Positions 9,964-19,798 of a DNA stretch of 23,359 nucleotides are shown here, in pieces. The stretch is from Allomyces macrogynus ATCC 38327 (Eukaryota > Blastocladiomycota > Blastocladiomycetes > Blastocladiales > Blastocladiaceae). The position numbers and the translations under genes were made by a program. The stretch's first letter is position 1; every line of letters begins with the position of its first letter. The notes under the pieces were generated by a model. The model had not been told where the DNA came from and did not search any database. It saw nothing but the letters and a program-made list of their open reading frames with translations. Location of the stretch: assembly GCA_000151295.1 (NCBI GenBank), contig GG745338.1:711756-735114 (forward strand), written 5' to 3'.

Positions 9964-10698
9964 CTGCCGACCTTGCTCTCTCGAGCTGGTCCATTTCCCG
10001 GGTCGAGACCAAGGGCCATTTTCCGTGACCTTGTTCTCCACATTCTCCACCAGTTTGATTGTGCTCACGTTCCCCTCCATCTCCACCAGTTTGATTCCCT
10101 CAGTGGCGTCGATTTGAACCATCGCTGCCCGCTCGTTTCCCACCCAGCCGGTTTCGTTTGTTTGCCCCATTCGGCACGCCGCCTGCCGTCATGAGCTCGT
10201 TTCCGCGATGGTGCCGGCGGCACCATCCATTTTCCATTTGTCCAGGCAACGCGGCGAATCTCCTTGCTGCGTTGCGGCCGGACGCCGAGTATCTGCATTT
10301 CGTAGAGGATCTTTTCCCCATGTCCGCCAATACCTACCCGCGCCATGGCTGCATCGCAGGTTTTCAGGAGAGTCGCGAGAGCGTGCTTTCCCTTTTTTTC
10401 CCTTGCCGCTAGCTACATAGCATCGTCATAGCAGGGCGGTTCGGGTTCATTTTTCGGCTGCAGGTCTTCATTTCAGCGGGCAGTTGGACGCGAACAAAAG
10501 TGGCAGCCGAAGCTCCATCATACGTTCTTCTCCACCTCGCTCCGCACTTCGTCGTAGACGACCTCAGCTCCCCCCGCACCAGCTCGCGCACAACTTGCTG
10601 CACTCTCTACGACCGCGACGATCACAACTGGCGAGATACTGCAAGCACTGCACTCTCGATTGATTTGTCCCGCTGCCCCGCCAACGCCCGCCACAAGG
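9964..10698. other. Intergenic region between hydrolases 3 and 4
   Basis: About 735 bp without a recognisable gene. Two CCACCAGTTTGATT motifs lie at 10047-10060 and 10083-10096, 84 and 120 nt behind the stop of copy 3. The rest should include the promoter of hydrolase 4, but no TATA-like element stands out. Confidence 0.55.
10047..10096 (+). repeat. Paired CCACCAGTTTGATT motifs behind hydrolase 3
   Basis: Two exact 14-mers 36 bp apart. Together with those near 4457, 4569 and 7856 they make five occurrences, all in the 3' flanks of hydrolase genes. Confidence 0.65.
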
Positions 10699-12094
10699 AT
10701 GAGCAGGCCAACTCCCGAACTGGCGTCCCTGCTGAACGCTCCTGCACCGACGCAGTGGACCGTCTCCGACATAGCACATCCATTTGTCGCCAGCTATGTC
10801 TGGCTCAAGACGCTGCTGGCCACACTTTTCGTGGCCATTTTCCGCCAGCGCCCGCTCCCGACCTCGACGCGGCGCGCGGCCGTCGCCGTGGCCCTCACGC
10901 GCGCCGTCGGTGCCGTGACCCCAAGCCCGCTCCTCATCCGCATCCTGACCGAGATCCCAATGGCATTGCTCGGCGGCGTCCTGAAGCGCGCGCGCGCGCT
11001 CGACGGCGTCGTCTACCGTCCCGTCGAAATCACCGTGCACCGCGCACGGCACGAGCCGGACCTGTCGTCGCTCGGGATCTCTCCCGCACCGTGCGACGAC
11101 GACACGGATGGGGGCGATACGCGCGTGCTCGGTGCCGAATGGGTCGCGACGCGCGACCGGTTCTCGGCGGGCTTGCGCACCGACGTGGTTCTGTTCCTGC
11201 ACGGCGGCGCATTCTGTCTGTACTCGCCGCGGACCTACCGCCCCGTGACCAGGAAACTGGCCAAACTCGGGTTTGCGGTGTTGGCCGTGGATTACCGGAA
11301 ATCGCCGCAGTACGCGTTCCCGTGCGCGCTGCACGACGCGGTCGCGGCCTACCTGTGGCTCGTGCGCGACCTCGCCGTCGACCCGGACCGGATCCTGCTG
11401 CTCGGCGATTCGGCGGGTGGGGCGCTGACGGTCGGGCTGTTCCAGATCCTGAGCCAGCTGGACTTGCCGAAACCCGCGGCGGTCGCGCTGTGGTCGCCGT
11501 ACCTCGACATGGACCCGCGGTTCGGCGCCGAGTCGATGGTGGAGAATGCCGACAAGGACTTCTTGTCGATCTTGACGAACCGGAAACTGGGCGTCGTGCG
11601 CATGTACGCCGGCAAGGAGATTGTCAAGAAGGGGAAAGACGCGATGGACGCGTTCTTGGCACATCCGTTTGTCAAATTGGTACGCTGCGCTGCGTTCGCG
11701 CCCCAACGCGTATGCCGATACGTTATCCTCAATGTTCACCTCGCACCATTTGCAGACTTCAGCGCAACCCGCATGCCCCGTCCTGATCCAATCCTCGCCC
11801 TCGGAACAACTCGCAACGTGCATTTTCCGGTTCTACGCGAACCAGGACCCGGTGACGGCTCAGGTGCAGCACGACTTGCTCGTCGATACGCCGCACGATC
11901 CATTCTACCTCGGCGCGCTGATCCCGCTCACGGCCAAGGTGGACGTGGTCGCCCTCGGACTCGAGCGGCTGTGGACCTGGTGGCTCGACGTGCAAGAGGG
12001 GACCGTGCCGCGCGGCAAGGTGCAGCGCAAGTGGCACGCGGACGGGCGCGTCGAGGTGGTCGAGGACACGACGAACAAGGCGGCGCAGGGTTAG
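10699..12094 (+). CDS. Alpha/beta hydrolase fold-3, copy 4 (most divergent)
   Basis: Exons 10699-11679 and 11756-12094, phase-0 intron of 76 nt with donor GTACGC; predicted 439 aa. The first ATG in the aligned frame gives MSRPTPELASLL. The hydrophobic anchor (around SYVWLKTLLATLFVAIF), HGGAFC (His168), GDSAGG (Ser238), Glu344 and His374 are all conserved, with the same spacing in exon 2 as the other copies. A short insertion rich in Asp/Gly/Thr follows the DLSSLGI segment (near residue 130). This copy is more GC-rich at third positions and takes no part in the copy 1/copy 3 conversion tract, so it is probably the oldest branch of the array. The intron sits at exactly the same codon, showing that duplication post-dates intron gain. 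Confidence 0.9.
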
Positions 12095-12555
12095 TAGGAG
12101 TGGACGCGGCGTGGATTGTGTGTGGTATCAACAAAATGAGACGATTCTTGCGCACCATTCCTCGGCTAGGTCGACTTGGTCGTTTGTCTGCAGGGACTCC
12201 TCTCGAGGAGAGCTCCGTCATTGGGTTTTCGAGCAATGTCGTTACGAAAAGCGTGAATATGGCCACGCTGCCACCAAGCAAGTCAGTGTGGTGCAGCTGA
12301 TGTCGAAGGGTCGGCACATCCGGCTACTGACGGCAACAAAAGAGCGCCGGACTCTCAGTCTGCTGCTACCAGCATTCCTCGTCGTGTGACGTGTGACGGG
12401 TAGGTGTTGCGCTGGCGCTCCTATTTTTGACAAGAGGCTCCGGCGCGGTATTTCCAGATCAGCTCAGTAGATAGAATGGTCGATTTCATGGGGCAAATCG
12501 GCAGCGCAGCCGTCAGTTGAAGTTCAGTGAGCAGAAGCAAAATCACGCTCTTTGT
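12095..12555. other. Convergent intergenic region
   Basis: The 3' flanks of hydrolase 4 (+) and the sulfurtransferase (-) meet here. I see no gene, repeat or clear terminator; open frames are short and unlike known proteins. Confidence 0.5.
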
Positions 12556-13638
12556 TTATTCCGCGTCCTTCACAATCGGCATCCCACGACTCGCCCACTC
12601 GGTCCAGCTACCATCATAAATCGGTACCTTCTTGTTCGGGTCCACGAGGTGCATCCCAAACGCGACCACCGCAGCCGTCACACCCGACCCGCAACTCGCG
12701 ACCACGTCCTTGTCCTTGGACAGCGTCGCGAAAATCTCGGCCAGTTTCCCGCGCGGCCAGAACTTGCCCGATGCCGGATCGAGCATTGCACCCGCCGGAA
12801 TCGAGAGAGCGCCTTGCATGTGCCCACTCGACAAGCCCGGGCGCGGTTCCGGGTCGCGACCAGCGAACCGGCCGGGCGGGCGCGCGTCAACGACTTGGAC
12901 AATGTCGAGGTAGGTCTTCATGAATTCGAAATCGCGAATGAGCTCCTGGTCAACAGTCGTTGGCTGCCACACAGGCATGTCCTTGAGCAGCGCGGCCACA
13001 TCCGGGTCGGCCTCGGCCAGCGGCGCGGGCGACGTGCCCTCGGGCTCAATGGGCAACCCGGCCTTGGTCCACGCGTCCATCCCGCCATCGAGCACCGACA
13101 CGCGGTCCACGGGCCACCCGAGTGCGCGCAGCGTCCACCAGACGCGGCACGCCGTGCGCGCGGGCACGACCGCGCGGTCGTAGACGACCACATGCTGCCC
13201 CATGCGCACAAGCGGTTGGCCGCGGGCGCCATCGCGCGTCGGATCGGCGAGTTGCGCGCGCAATTGCGCCAGGCCCGACTCGGTCACGGGTAGCATGTGC
13301 GGCAGGTCGGTGCCGTGCTGCGCGAGCGCGTCAATGTCCCAGAACTGCGCGCGCGGCAGGCGCGGGCCGTGGTGGAATTCGGCGAGCGGGTCGCGCTTGA
13401 AGTGCGGCATATGCCAGGTCGTGTCGAGCACGCAGATGCGCGCGCGCGCAGCCGCGTCGGCGTGCGTCAGGAGCTTGGCGACGGCATCGGGGGTCGCGAG
13501 TGCCGGGAGTAGCGGAGCGGTGGAGGTAGCGTTGGTCATGGCGCGGCGTGTGGGGCTCGCGGCAGTGGCGGCGATAGTGTTGGTTGAATGGCGGGTCAGG
13601 GCGCGGCGCGTCTTGGCGAGGGCAAGCGCAGCTGCCAT
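12556..13638 (-). CDS. MPST: 3-mercaptopyruvate/thiosulfate sulfurtransferase, probably mitochondrial
   Basis: A single-exon, two-domain rhodanese of 360 aa. The first rhodanese domain contains VLDTTWHMP and the family-typical FWDID...THLPHML-like segment, here FWDIDALAQHGTDLPHMLP, then LDGGMDAW. The second domain carries VDARPPGRFAGRDPEPR, SGHMQGALSIP and the active-site loop SCGSGVTA with catalytic Cys316. CG-S-GVT is the mercaptopyruvate type rather than the thiosulfate (CRxGVT) type. The enzyme moves sulfur from 3-mercaptopyruvate to a thiophilic acceptor; fungal homologues (Tum1) feed tRNA thiolation. The start at 13638 has a good context (GCCATGG). It yields an Arg/Ala/Thr-rich, acid-free N terminus of ~35 residues, typical of a mitochondrial presequence. 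A second in-frame ATG begins MTNATS and could give a cytosolic form. The frame is also open to 13767, but that start is less likely. Confidence 0.93.
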   Translation of the reverse strand: MAAALALAKTRRALTRHSTNTIAATAASPTRRAMTNATSTAPLLPALATPDAVAKLLTHADAAARARICVLDTTWHMPHFKRDPLAEFHHGPRLPRAQFWDIDALAQHGTDLPHMLPVTESGLAQLRAQLADPTRDGARGQPLVRMGQHVVVYDRAVVPARTACRVWWTLRALGWPVDRVSVLDGGMDAWTKAGLPIEPEGTSPAPLAEADPDVAALLKDMPVWQPTTVDQELIRDFEFMKTYLDIVQVVDARPPGRFAGRDPEPRPGLSSGHMQGALSIPAGAMLDPASGKFWPRGKLAEIFATLSKDKDVVASCGSGVTAAVVAFGMHLVDPNKKVPIYDGSWTEWASRGMPIVKDAE

Positions 13639-13922
13639 GGCGGTGTGGTGTCGGTGGTGGCAGAGGCGGCGGTGGAGACTGGAGTCTGCACAAGTCAACG
13701 CGACCGTTGGCAAGCAAGCTGGATGGCGAGTTGGCACAAAGCTCTGCAGCGGCACCACCACCACCATCGGCCCAGCGTGCAGAATGTTGGCCCCGCTTAG
13801 GATTCGAACCTGGAGCCTCGGACCAGGCGTGCTCTATTACTTGGGGCGGCTGAACAGACCCTGTGCGCTCGCGTCCACAACCGCCGTTCGCAGCTTTGAT
13901 CAGCAAGCAACCGGATGCAAGC
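13639..13922. promoter_or_regulatory. Divergent promoter between sulfurtransferase and DPH6
   Basis: Only 284 bp separate the two chosen start codons, so the genes must share regulatory DNA. The segment is GC-rich without a clear TATA element and contains a tRNA-like fragment. Confidence 0.6.
13787..13850 (-). tRNA. tRNA-like fragment or pseudo-tRNA
   Basis: The minus strand contains a perfect B-box/T-loop (GGTTCGAATCC), a TAGAGC D-arm end, and a GCCCC...GGGGC pair that could form part of an acceptor stem. The string GCCTGGTCCGAGGC can fold as a 4-bp stem with a 6-nt loop in the anticodon position. The spacing from D arm to T arm is about 6 nt short, the T-stem has two mismatches, and the 5' half is about 5 nt short. 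A functional tRNA is therefore unlikely; a decayed tRNA or tRNA-derived element fits better. Confidence 0.4.
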
Positions 13923-14957
13923 ATGACGAGCCATCCACTACCAGCATCAGCAACCGCCGCGACCGCGCCTGCCCCCGCGCCCGTGGCCGCGCCGCCGGCC
14001 CGCCGCCGCCCGCGCCTTGCGCTGTGCTTCACTGGCGGCAAAGACTCGACCTTGGTCCTGCACCTGCTCTTGCACAAGCCCAACCTACTCGCTTCGGCCC
14101 TTGGAATCCGGCACGCGCGCGACTCGGACCATGGGGACGACCGTCTCCACTTGCCGCCAGCCGTCCTGCTCCCACCCAACCATCAAAGCACCAACTTGGC
14201 CCCGCTCTACGACTTTGAATTCGTCGCGCTCGTGACCTTCCACCCCAAATCGCCGCGCTTTCTCGCGCACCCGCTCGGCGGGATCGCCGCGCAAGCGTCG
14301 GCCCTGCACCTGCCGCTGCGCCGCGTCGAAGTGATCCCCGACCCAGATTTTTCCGCCGGGTACGCCAACGCGATCTGCTCGCTCGACCTGGACGTGCTCG
14401 TCACCGGCGACATGATGGACGTGTGCTCGGCGTTCATGCGCCGCGCAGCGAAAGCCGCAGGCGTCCCGCTCTGGTGTCCGCTGTGGGGCGTCGACCGCGC
14501 CGTTGCCTGGGATTTGGTTCTCGACGCGATGAAGATGGTACCCGTCGTCACGTGCGTGCATTTGCCGAGTTTTGCCAAGGCGTGGGGGGACGAGGAGGCG
14601 GCGGTGGAAAAGCGGGCGCGGGAGGTGGTCGGGAAACCCGTGGATCGCGATGCGCTGAACAAGTGGCTCGTTCCCGCCGCGGCCAACGATGGTGGTGGGG
14701 TCGATTTGTGTGGCGAAATGGGCGAGTTTCATTCGATGGTCGTCGACGGCGCGCTGTTCCATGAGCGCGTCGAGTTGCCGGGTCGCGCCGAGTTGGATCC
14801 ACAGGGAACGTACATATACTGGGCCGGGCCGCTCACCAGGGACCCGCTTGCCCCGGTGGAGAAGGACGAGGATGGTGAGAAGGAGACGAAGATCAAAACG
14901 GAAAGCAAAGCCGCGACCGGGGTGACCAAGTCTAATGTCGCGCAACCGTCGAGTTGA
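13923..14957 (+). CDS. DPH6: Diphthine-ammonia ligase (ATP-dependent diphthamide synthase)
   Basis: A single-exon gene of 344 aa. After a low-complexity Ala/Pro N terminus comes the PP-loop FTGGKDST (residues 36-43) of the N-type ATP pyrophosphatase fold. Diagnostic Dph6 blocks follow: TFHPKSPRFLAHP, VTGDMMD, PLWGVDR, then CGEMGEFHSMVVDG (from about residue 263) and GTYIYWAGPLT. The enzyme amidates diphthine on elongation factor 2 in the last step of diphthamide synthesis, in the cytosol. The usual GENGEFHT motif reads GEMGEFHS. The length fits the short form without the C-terminal YjgF/RidA domains found in yeast Dph6. The C-terminal ~30 residues are charged and poorly conserved. The ATG at 13923 was preferred because upstream in-frame sequence runs into the tRNA-like region. 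It is divergent from the sulfurtransferase; a relic of a second copy lies near 20614. Confidence 0.92.
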   Translation: MTSHPLPASATAATAPAPAPVAAPPARRRPRLALCFTGGKDSTLVLHLLLHKPNLLASALGIRHARDSDHGDDRLHLPPAVLLPPNHQSTNLAPLYDFEFVALVTFHPKSPRFLAHPLGGIAAQASALHLPLRRVEVIPDPDFSAGYANAICSLDLDVLVTGDMMDVCSAFMRRAAKAAGVPLWCPLWGVDRAVAWDLVLDAMKMVPVVTCVHLPSFAKAWGDEEAAVEKRAREVVGKPVDRDALNKWLVPAAANDGGGVDLCGEMGEFHSMVVDGALFHERVELPGRAELDPQGTYIYWAGPLTRDPLAPVEKDEDGEKETKIKTESKAATGVTKSNVAQPSS

Positions 14958-16198
14958 TTTTGCTGTTGGTTTTGTACCTTTTGCGTGTCCAAAATTACGT
15001 TTCCTTTTCTGTTTCTCCACCATAGTTGCGAATAGAATGCACTTGCTTTGCAAACAAGAGCAAAGCCTGATGAGAAACTGATCTGACAATGTGATTGAAA
15101 ACCAGGTGAGGTGAACGTGATCGTGCGAGGATGCTTCCTCGCGACCACGATTGCAGGGCAAGCTGGCGCGCGGTGTTGGCACCGCTGCTGATCTTCGTCC
15201 TGATTGACCGGCTTCTTCCTGCTCGCGTCGCCGTTTGCTTTTACTTCAACCATCTTTTGATTTGGGCTTTGGGATGAAGTGCATGTGGTGCGCTCACCAT
15301 ATCGCCTCTAGACAACTTGGCATGAAGTGGAAGAGACCATCACAACCGCAACTCGGTGGGGATGTGAGGGCCCAATATTCCGCATCACTTCGCCAACGAG
15401 TGTTTCAGGATCGCCAGCGTCAGAGCCAGCCTGGCTCACGTCGTTTGGCTTCGCCTGACAAACCCAATACGTCTTCTGCGGATTGCGGCTCACCCAGAGC
15501 TTTTTTCATCGCCTGCAGAAACCGAACAAAAGGCCATCACAATGGCGGGGAACAAAGCTGAGAGGCACGACGAGTGAACGTCTTGATCCCTCCCCCGAGC
15601 TCGAAAGACAGCACTCAATGGCGGCCAGGATGGCGCGACCTGCAACACGGAGGACACTCGTTGTTGTGCACGAATTTTGCATGTCCATTGAATCGATTTC
15701 GCAGGCAGCTCTGTCATACAGTTTACAGCGCGGCGCCGACAATAACGCGCCGACCATCCCCGTGCCCGCCGCTAAAAAGAAACGGAACTCTGCTCGATTC
15801 TATCGGTGCTGCGTGAAGCAACGAAAGGCATCATTTAGCGCGTGGAGACGCGTTCCAACGGGAGGGCGCAGTTGTCATTCCAGTCCCGCGCGTACGCTTC
15901 AGACACGATCCTCGTGACTGCGGTTAAGAACAACGGTGCGGTGCAGTGCGGTGCGGTGATCAAGCCGAGACATTTCCAAGTGCTGAGATGGTCACCGAGC
16001 GACGAACGATTCGCTATTCCTGCACCCGTTTGTTTGCACCCCTCGTTCACTTTCTTTGCTGTCATTCAAGTGTCGTTCGTTGTCGGCAGCTTGCTCAATC
16101 TCGTCGCCCAGAACGTAGCGCATCTGCCCTCGCTCCCCACTCGATCTCTCAACTATCCCTTGAACCTATTGCCTGCCCTCAACCCCACTCTGTCCACC
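14958..16198. other. Intergenic region between DPH6 and the fusion gene
   Basis: About 1.2 kb with no recognisable gene. The first ~100 bases have a diverged copy near 20700-20795. A small GGTGC-type direct repeat sits near 15935-15957. The frame leading into the ATG at 16199 is open from 15842, but there is no ATG within it. Confidence 0.55.
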
Positions 16199-19100
16199 AT
16201 GGTTGCGAGCATTGCCAGCGCAGTCGCACCCGCACCGTGGTTAGCGTCGGGGCTGACCAGCTCGGCGGCCATCGTGGCTGGGATCACACACGCAATGTCG
16301 GTACCAACTCGTCGTGAGCGCTGCAAGCAATGCACGCCGGCTGTCGACCACGATCACTGACCCAACCCGACCATGGCCATGCGTGTAGCCTGTTGACGCT
16401 GCAGCTTGCCGTGTCGCCCAACAACCCCGATTTGGCTGCACCTGCAACCACCTCGTCAGCGATTCGATGGCCTGAGGCGCTCACGCTGGCTGTCGTCAAC
16501 GTCGCGGCACTAGCCGCGGTGCAATTTGTCACGCCGCGCGCTCGCTCGCCATGGCCCGCCGCTTCGTCCAAAATTCAGGCGTTTGCCGTGGCCGCATGCA
16601 TTTCTGCCGCGGCACTCGCCTACCACGTTGCGCTGACCATTGCACACCCGAGCATTGTGTTCATGGTTGCGCTGGTGCGGTTGATCGTTTGTGCCTTGAA
16701 ACTGCCGACCTGAGTTATTTACAAGCACACGCTTGCGTAGTTGGCGCTCCAGACGGCCCTGGACAAGTCAGGCTCAAAGTACCACCGCATGGCCGCTCAC
16801 GACGATAAGGATGAGCACCAGTCTGCGTCCGCATCACCGGACGCAACGTCGCCCGTGTGGGCCAAGTGGTTACTCGGGCTGTCGATCATTGTGTCCGTAC
16901 TTCCTTCTTGACCGCTAGCGTGACCCGATACCTGACGCTCTCTCTCTCAACGTAGCCTTGTGATCGTGTACTGGCCCGTCCACCTGATCCCGGCCGCCAT
17001 CTCCCTCACCATCATGGTCTCCGCCGTCTTGGCCATGCCGTACATTGCCGCGCGTGCGCAGTAAAACCGCGATAACGTCCCCGAGCCGCTGATGCTCGCC
17101 ACCGTGCTCCTCGCCCTGCCCACCATTAGCACGGGCATCCCGGCATCGCTCCCTGCTGGCCGCGTCGCAGCGACTGTCATTGCTGCAGTCTTGGCCATGG
17201 CGGCCCCGTCATCGACCCTCCCGCACGCGCTTTCGGTCCCTGCGGTCATCACGGCCGTATGGTCCGCGCACCTTGCGTCCACCGGGTTAGCGCGCGCGGC
17301 GCTAGCCGTCGCGCTGGCTTTGGTAGCCGCTACGACCGCGCCGTCCCGGACCGACCCCACCGCGTCGGCGTCGCCGCCGCCGCCGTCGTGTGAGCACCTG
17401 CTGCTCGCTGACGTTGGGGACGCGGAGAGCCACAGCGACAGGGTCACGCTGCCGCGGCCTGCAACAGTGTCGCGCGGCGCCAATGGGACGGTCCTGCCCA
17501 TGATCGTCGCCGCGGCCATGGCCACTGCGGCGGTCATTTTGCTCGGTATGACTGCGGCAATCGTGCCGGCGTCGTCGCCCGGAAACTACCGCGCGGTCAG
17601 CCGGCCGGCAGCGCACGACCCGTGCGCGGACCTGGCGTTCACGCGCAAGGAGCCTCTGCAAGTCAGCTATGCGACGACGGCGCTTGTCACGGGCGGGTCC
17701 GGGTTCATTGGGTCGCACCTGGTCGAGAAGCTGCTGGCGCTGGGCTACAAGGTGAGGATCCTCGACAATTTGGCGACGGGGTACCTGCACAATATCGCGC
17801 ACCTCGTCACGCACCCGAACGTCGAGTTTGTCTATGGCGATATCATGGACCAGGACACGATCTTGCAGGCCGTGCAGGGCGTCGACTACGTCTACCACCT
17901 CGCGGCCATGTCGAAAGTCGCGCCGAGCATGAAGGACCCGGCGATGGCGCGGTTCTGTCTCGACACGAACGTCGGCGGGACGGTGAACGTGCTCAACGCG
18001 TCGCGGATTGCCGGGGTCAAGAAGGTGGTTTATGCCGCGTCGTCGACGTACTACGGCAACGGGAAAGTGCCGATGAACGAGGTCGACCCGCCCAACTTGC
18101 TCACGCCGTACTCGGCGACCAAGTACGAGGGCGAGATCCAAATGGATCTGTACGATCGCATCTTCAACTTGCCGACGATCGCGGTGCGGTTCTTCATGGT
18201 CTATGGCCCGCGGCAGCCGACGACCGGCGCGTACGCGATCGTGACCGGAGTCTTCCTCAAGAAGTGGATGGACCACCAGCCGCTGCCGATTGAGGGCGAC
18301 GGGTCGCACTACCGCGACTTCATTCACGCGCGCGACATTACCAAGGCGCTGATCCTCGCGCAGCAGAGTCCGCACCGCGCCATGGTCGTGAATGCCGGCA
18401 CCGGGGTCGGGCACTCGGTGCACGAGGTCGCTGACCTGGTCTCGCCCGACCACAAGCATGTCGATGAACGCCGCAACGACTTGGTGGGCACGCTCGCCGA
18501 TACGTGCAAGGCCAAGAAGGTGCTCGGGTTCGAGGCCGACTACGAGTTCACGCACGAAATGGCCGGCCTGATCCACGACGCCGCTGATCCGGCGGCGTAC
18601 TTGGCCAAGCCGGAAGTGGCTAACATGGTCGACACGCACGTCGCGCACCCGTGGCTGCTCCCGCCGGGAATGCTCAAATTCAAGTACGCGCCGCTCGTCA
18701 ACAATCTCGAGGCGCTCGCACAAGTTCAGGCACGCAACATGCAGATCACGGTGATCCCGTACCAGCTCGCCTTCCGCCCGATGCTCGAGAACTTGATCTA
18801 CTCGCTCGTCAAGTACGGCAAAACGCGGCATTTCATTGTCGCGGCCATGGACGCGCCCACGCTCGATAGCTGCCTGACCATGAACCTGCCGTGCCTGAAC
18901 GCGACTTCTTATTCGGCGTCGTCGTTCTCGGGCGAAGTGATTGCCGGGCACGGCGACGGTTGGGCTTTGATTTCCTGGATCAAGCCGCGCGTCGTCGACG
19001 CACTCTTGCGGCTCGGGTATTCGGTGCACTTGACCGACACCGACATTGCCTACGTGCGCGACGTATGGCCGTCTTACATGCAGTGGATGGACGCGGTCGA

Positions 19101-19656
19101 TGCCGACCTGGCTGCGACCTTCGAGTCGTCGTGGCCCGTCAACACGGGCAACTACATTGCTCGGCCGACGCCGACCACGCTCAATTTCTTCAAGGCCTAC
19201 CTCGCCATTGGCGACCAGGACTTGCAGATCCCCGACCAGCGCGCGTTCGGGACCGCGCTTAAGGACCACGGCGGCCTGTGCCAGACGCGCGACGCGTGCG
19301 CGGCGCTGAAACGAGACGGCAAAATGGCGCTGCGCGACTATTCGTCGATTTTCGGGCGCAACTCGGTCTGTCCGCGCGACTCGCTCGACTTGTGCGCGCC
19401 CAACGTGCTCTACGTGCACCCGATCTGCATCTCCGGCCAGGAACCGAAGAAACGGAAATTGAGCCAACTCAAGGTCTGGTTCATGCGGGAAGTGTGTCCG
19501 GCGGGCGCGGGTGACGACCCGAAGGTGCGCGAGGGCGAGTGTATGGGGGTCCCGTCGAGCCTCGTGAGTAAGCGCAGCGCGGGGTTGAAGGATCCGGTGC
19601 ACGAGGCCGATGAGCGCGTTTGCTTTGGCACCGTCGCGCAGCTGTCGGCGCACTGA
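16199..19656 (+). CDS. Polytopic membrane region + NDP-sugar epimerase/dehydratase (SDR) + GT77-like glycosyltransferase fusion
   Basis: The predicted five-exon gene has exons 16199-16300, 16405-16686, 16741-16892, 16956-17060 and 17130-19656, with introns of 104, 54, 63 and 69 nt. Phases agree throughout and give 1055 aa. The ATG at 16199 lies in a strong CACCATGG context. Residues 1 to ~370 form a polytopic, Ala/Val-rich membrane region with about nine or ten hydrophobic stretches; the last (around ATAAVILLGMTAAIV) directly precedes the catalytic part. Next is an extended SDR: TGGSGFIG from residue 401, DNLATG, YHLAAMSK, the catalytic pair Tyr541/Lys545 in YSATK, and VYGPRQP, as in UDP-sugar 4-epimerases and related dehydratases. 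The C-terminal third (from about residue 735) matches the nucleotide-diphospho-sugar transferase (PF03407, GT77-like) pattern: LPC, LGYSVHL, DTD (850-852), NTGNY and DQRAF. Inference: a Golgi or plasma-membrane enzyme that makes and transfers one sugar. Exact exon borders in the membrane part are the least certain element. Confidence 0.8.
17671..18591 (+). repeat. Near-identical SDR segment shared with inverted paralogue
   Basis: Positions p here pair with 40731-p on the minus strand without indels. I count six differences in 921 bp, at the two ends; from about 17820 to 18560 no difference was seen. Outside the tract the paralogues diverge strongly. The tract covers almost exactly the epimerase domain. 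Confidence 0.92.
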
Positions 19657-19775
19657 ATGGGTGTGGGCGGCTGTGATTCGCGGCTCCTGTCGCAGTGCAC
19701 TCTTGCAGAGTATGTTTGGCAGTTTGCGTCCTGGGTCCCGGTTGTTCAATTATGCCGCTCGGCATTTGTTGGTTT

Positions 19776-19798
19776 GGGGAGGGGGGAGGGGGTAGGGG
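19776..19798 (+). other. Potential G-quadruplex tract
   Basis: Four G-runs of 4, 6, 5 and 4 bases are separated by single A, single A and TA. This fits a very short-loop quadruplex. It lies about 120 bp behind the stop of the fusion gene, on the coding strand, so it could form in the 3' RNA. Confidence 0.6.

Noticed and set aside
15842..16360. 172-codon + strand frame leading into the fusion gene
   Set aside because: It begins without ATG and runs through the first donor site. Only the part from ATG 16199 to 16300 is taken as coding.
17092..17129. Start of the fusion protein at the ATG at 17092
   Set aside because: A consistent intron (17061-17129) and upstream membrane exons in matching phase make this ATG intronic. 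It remains the fallback start if the upstream exons are not transcribed.
17302..19749. 815-codon minus-strand open frame opposite the fusion gene
   Set aside because: The + strand shows SDR and transferase motifs. The minus frame is a codon-bias shadow rich in Arg/Val/His.
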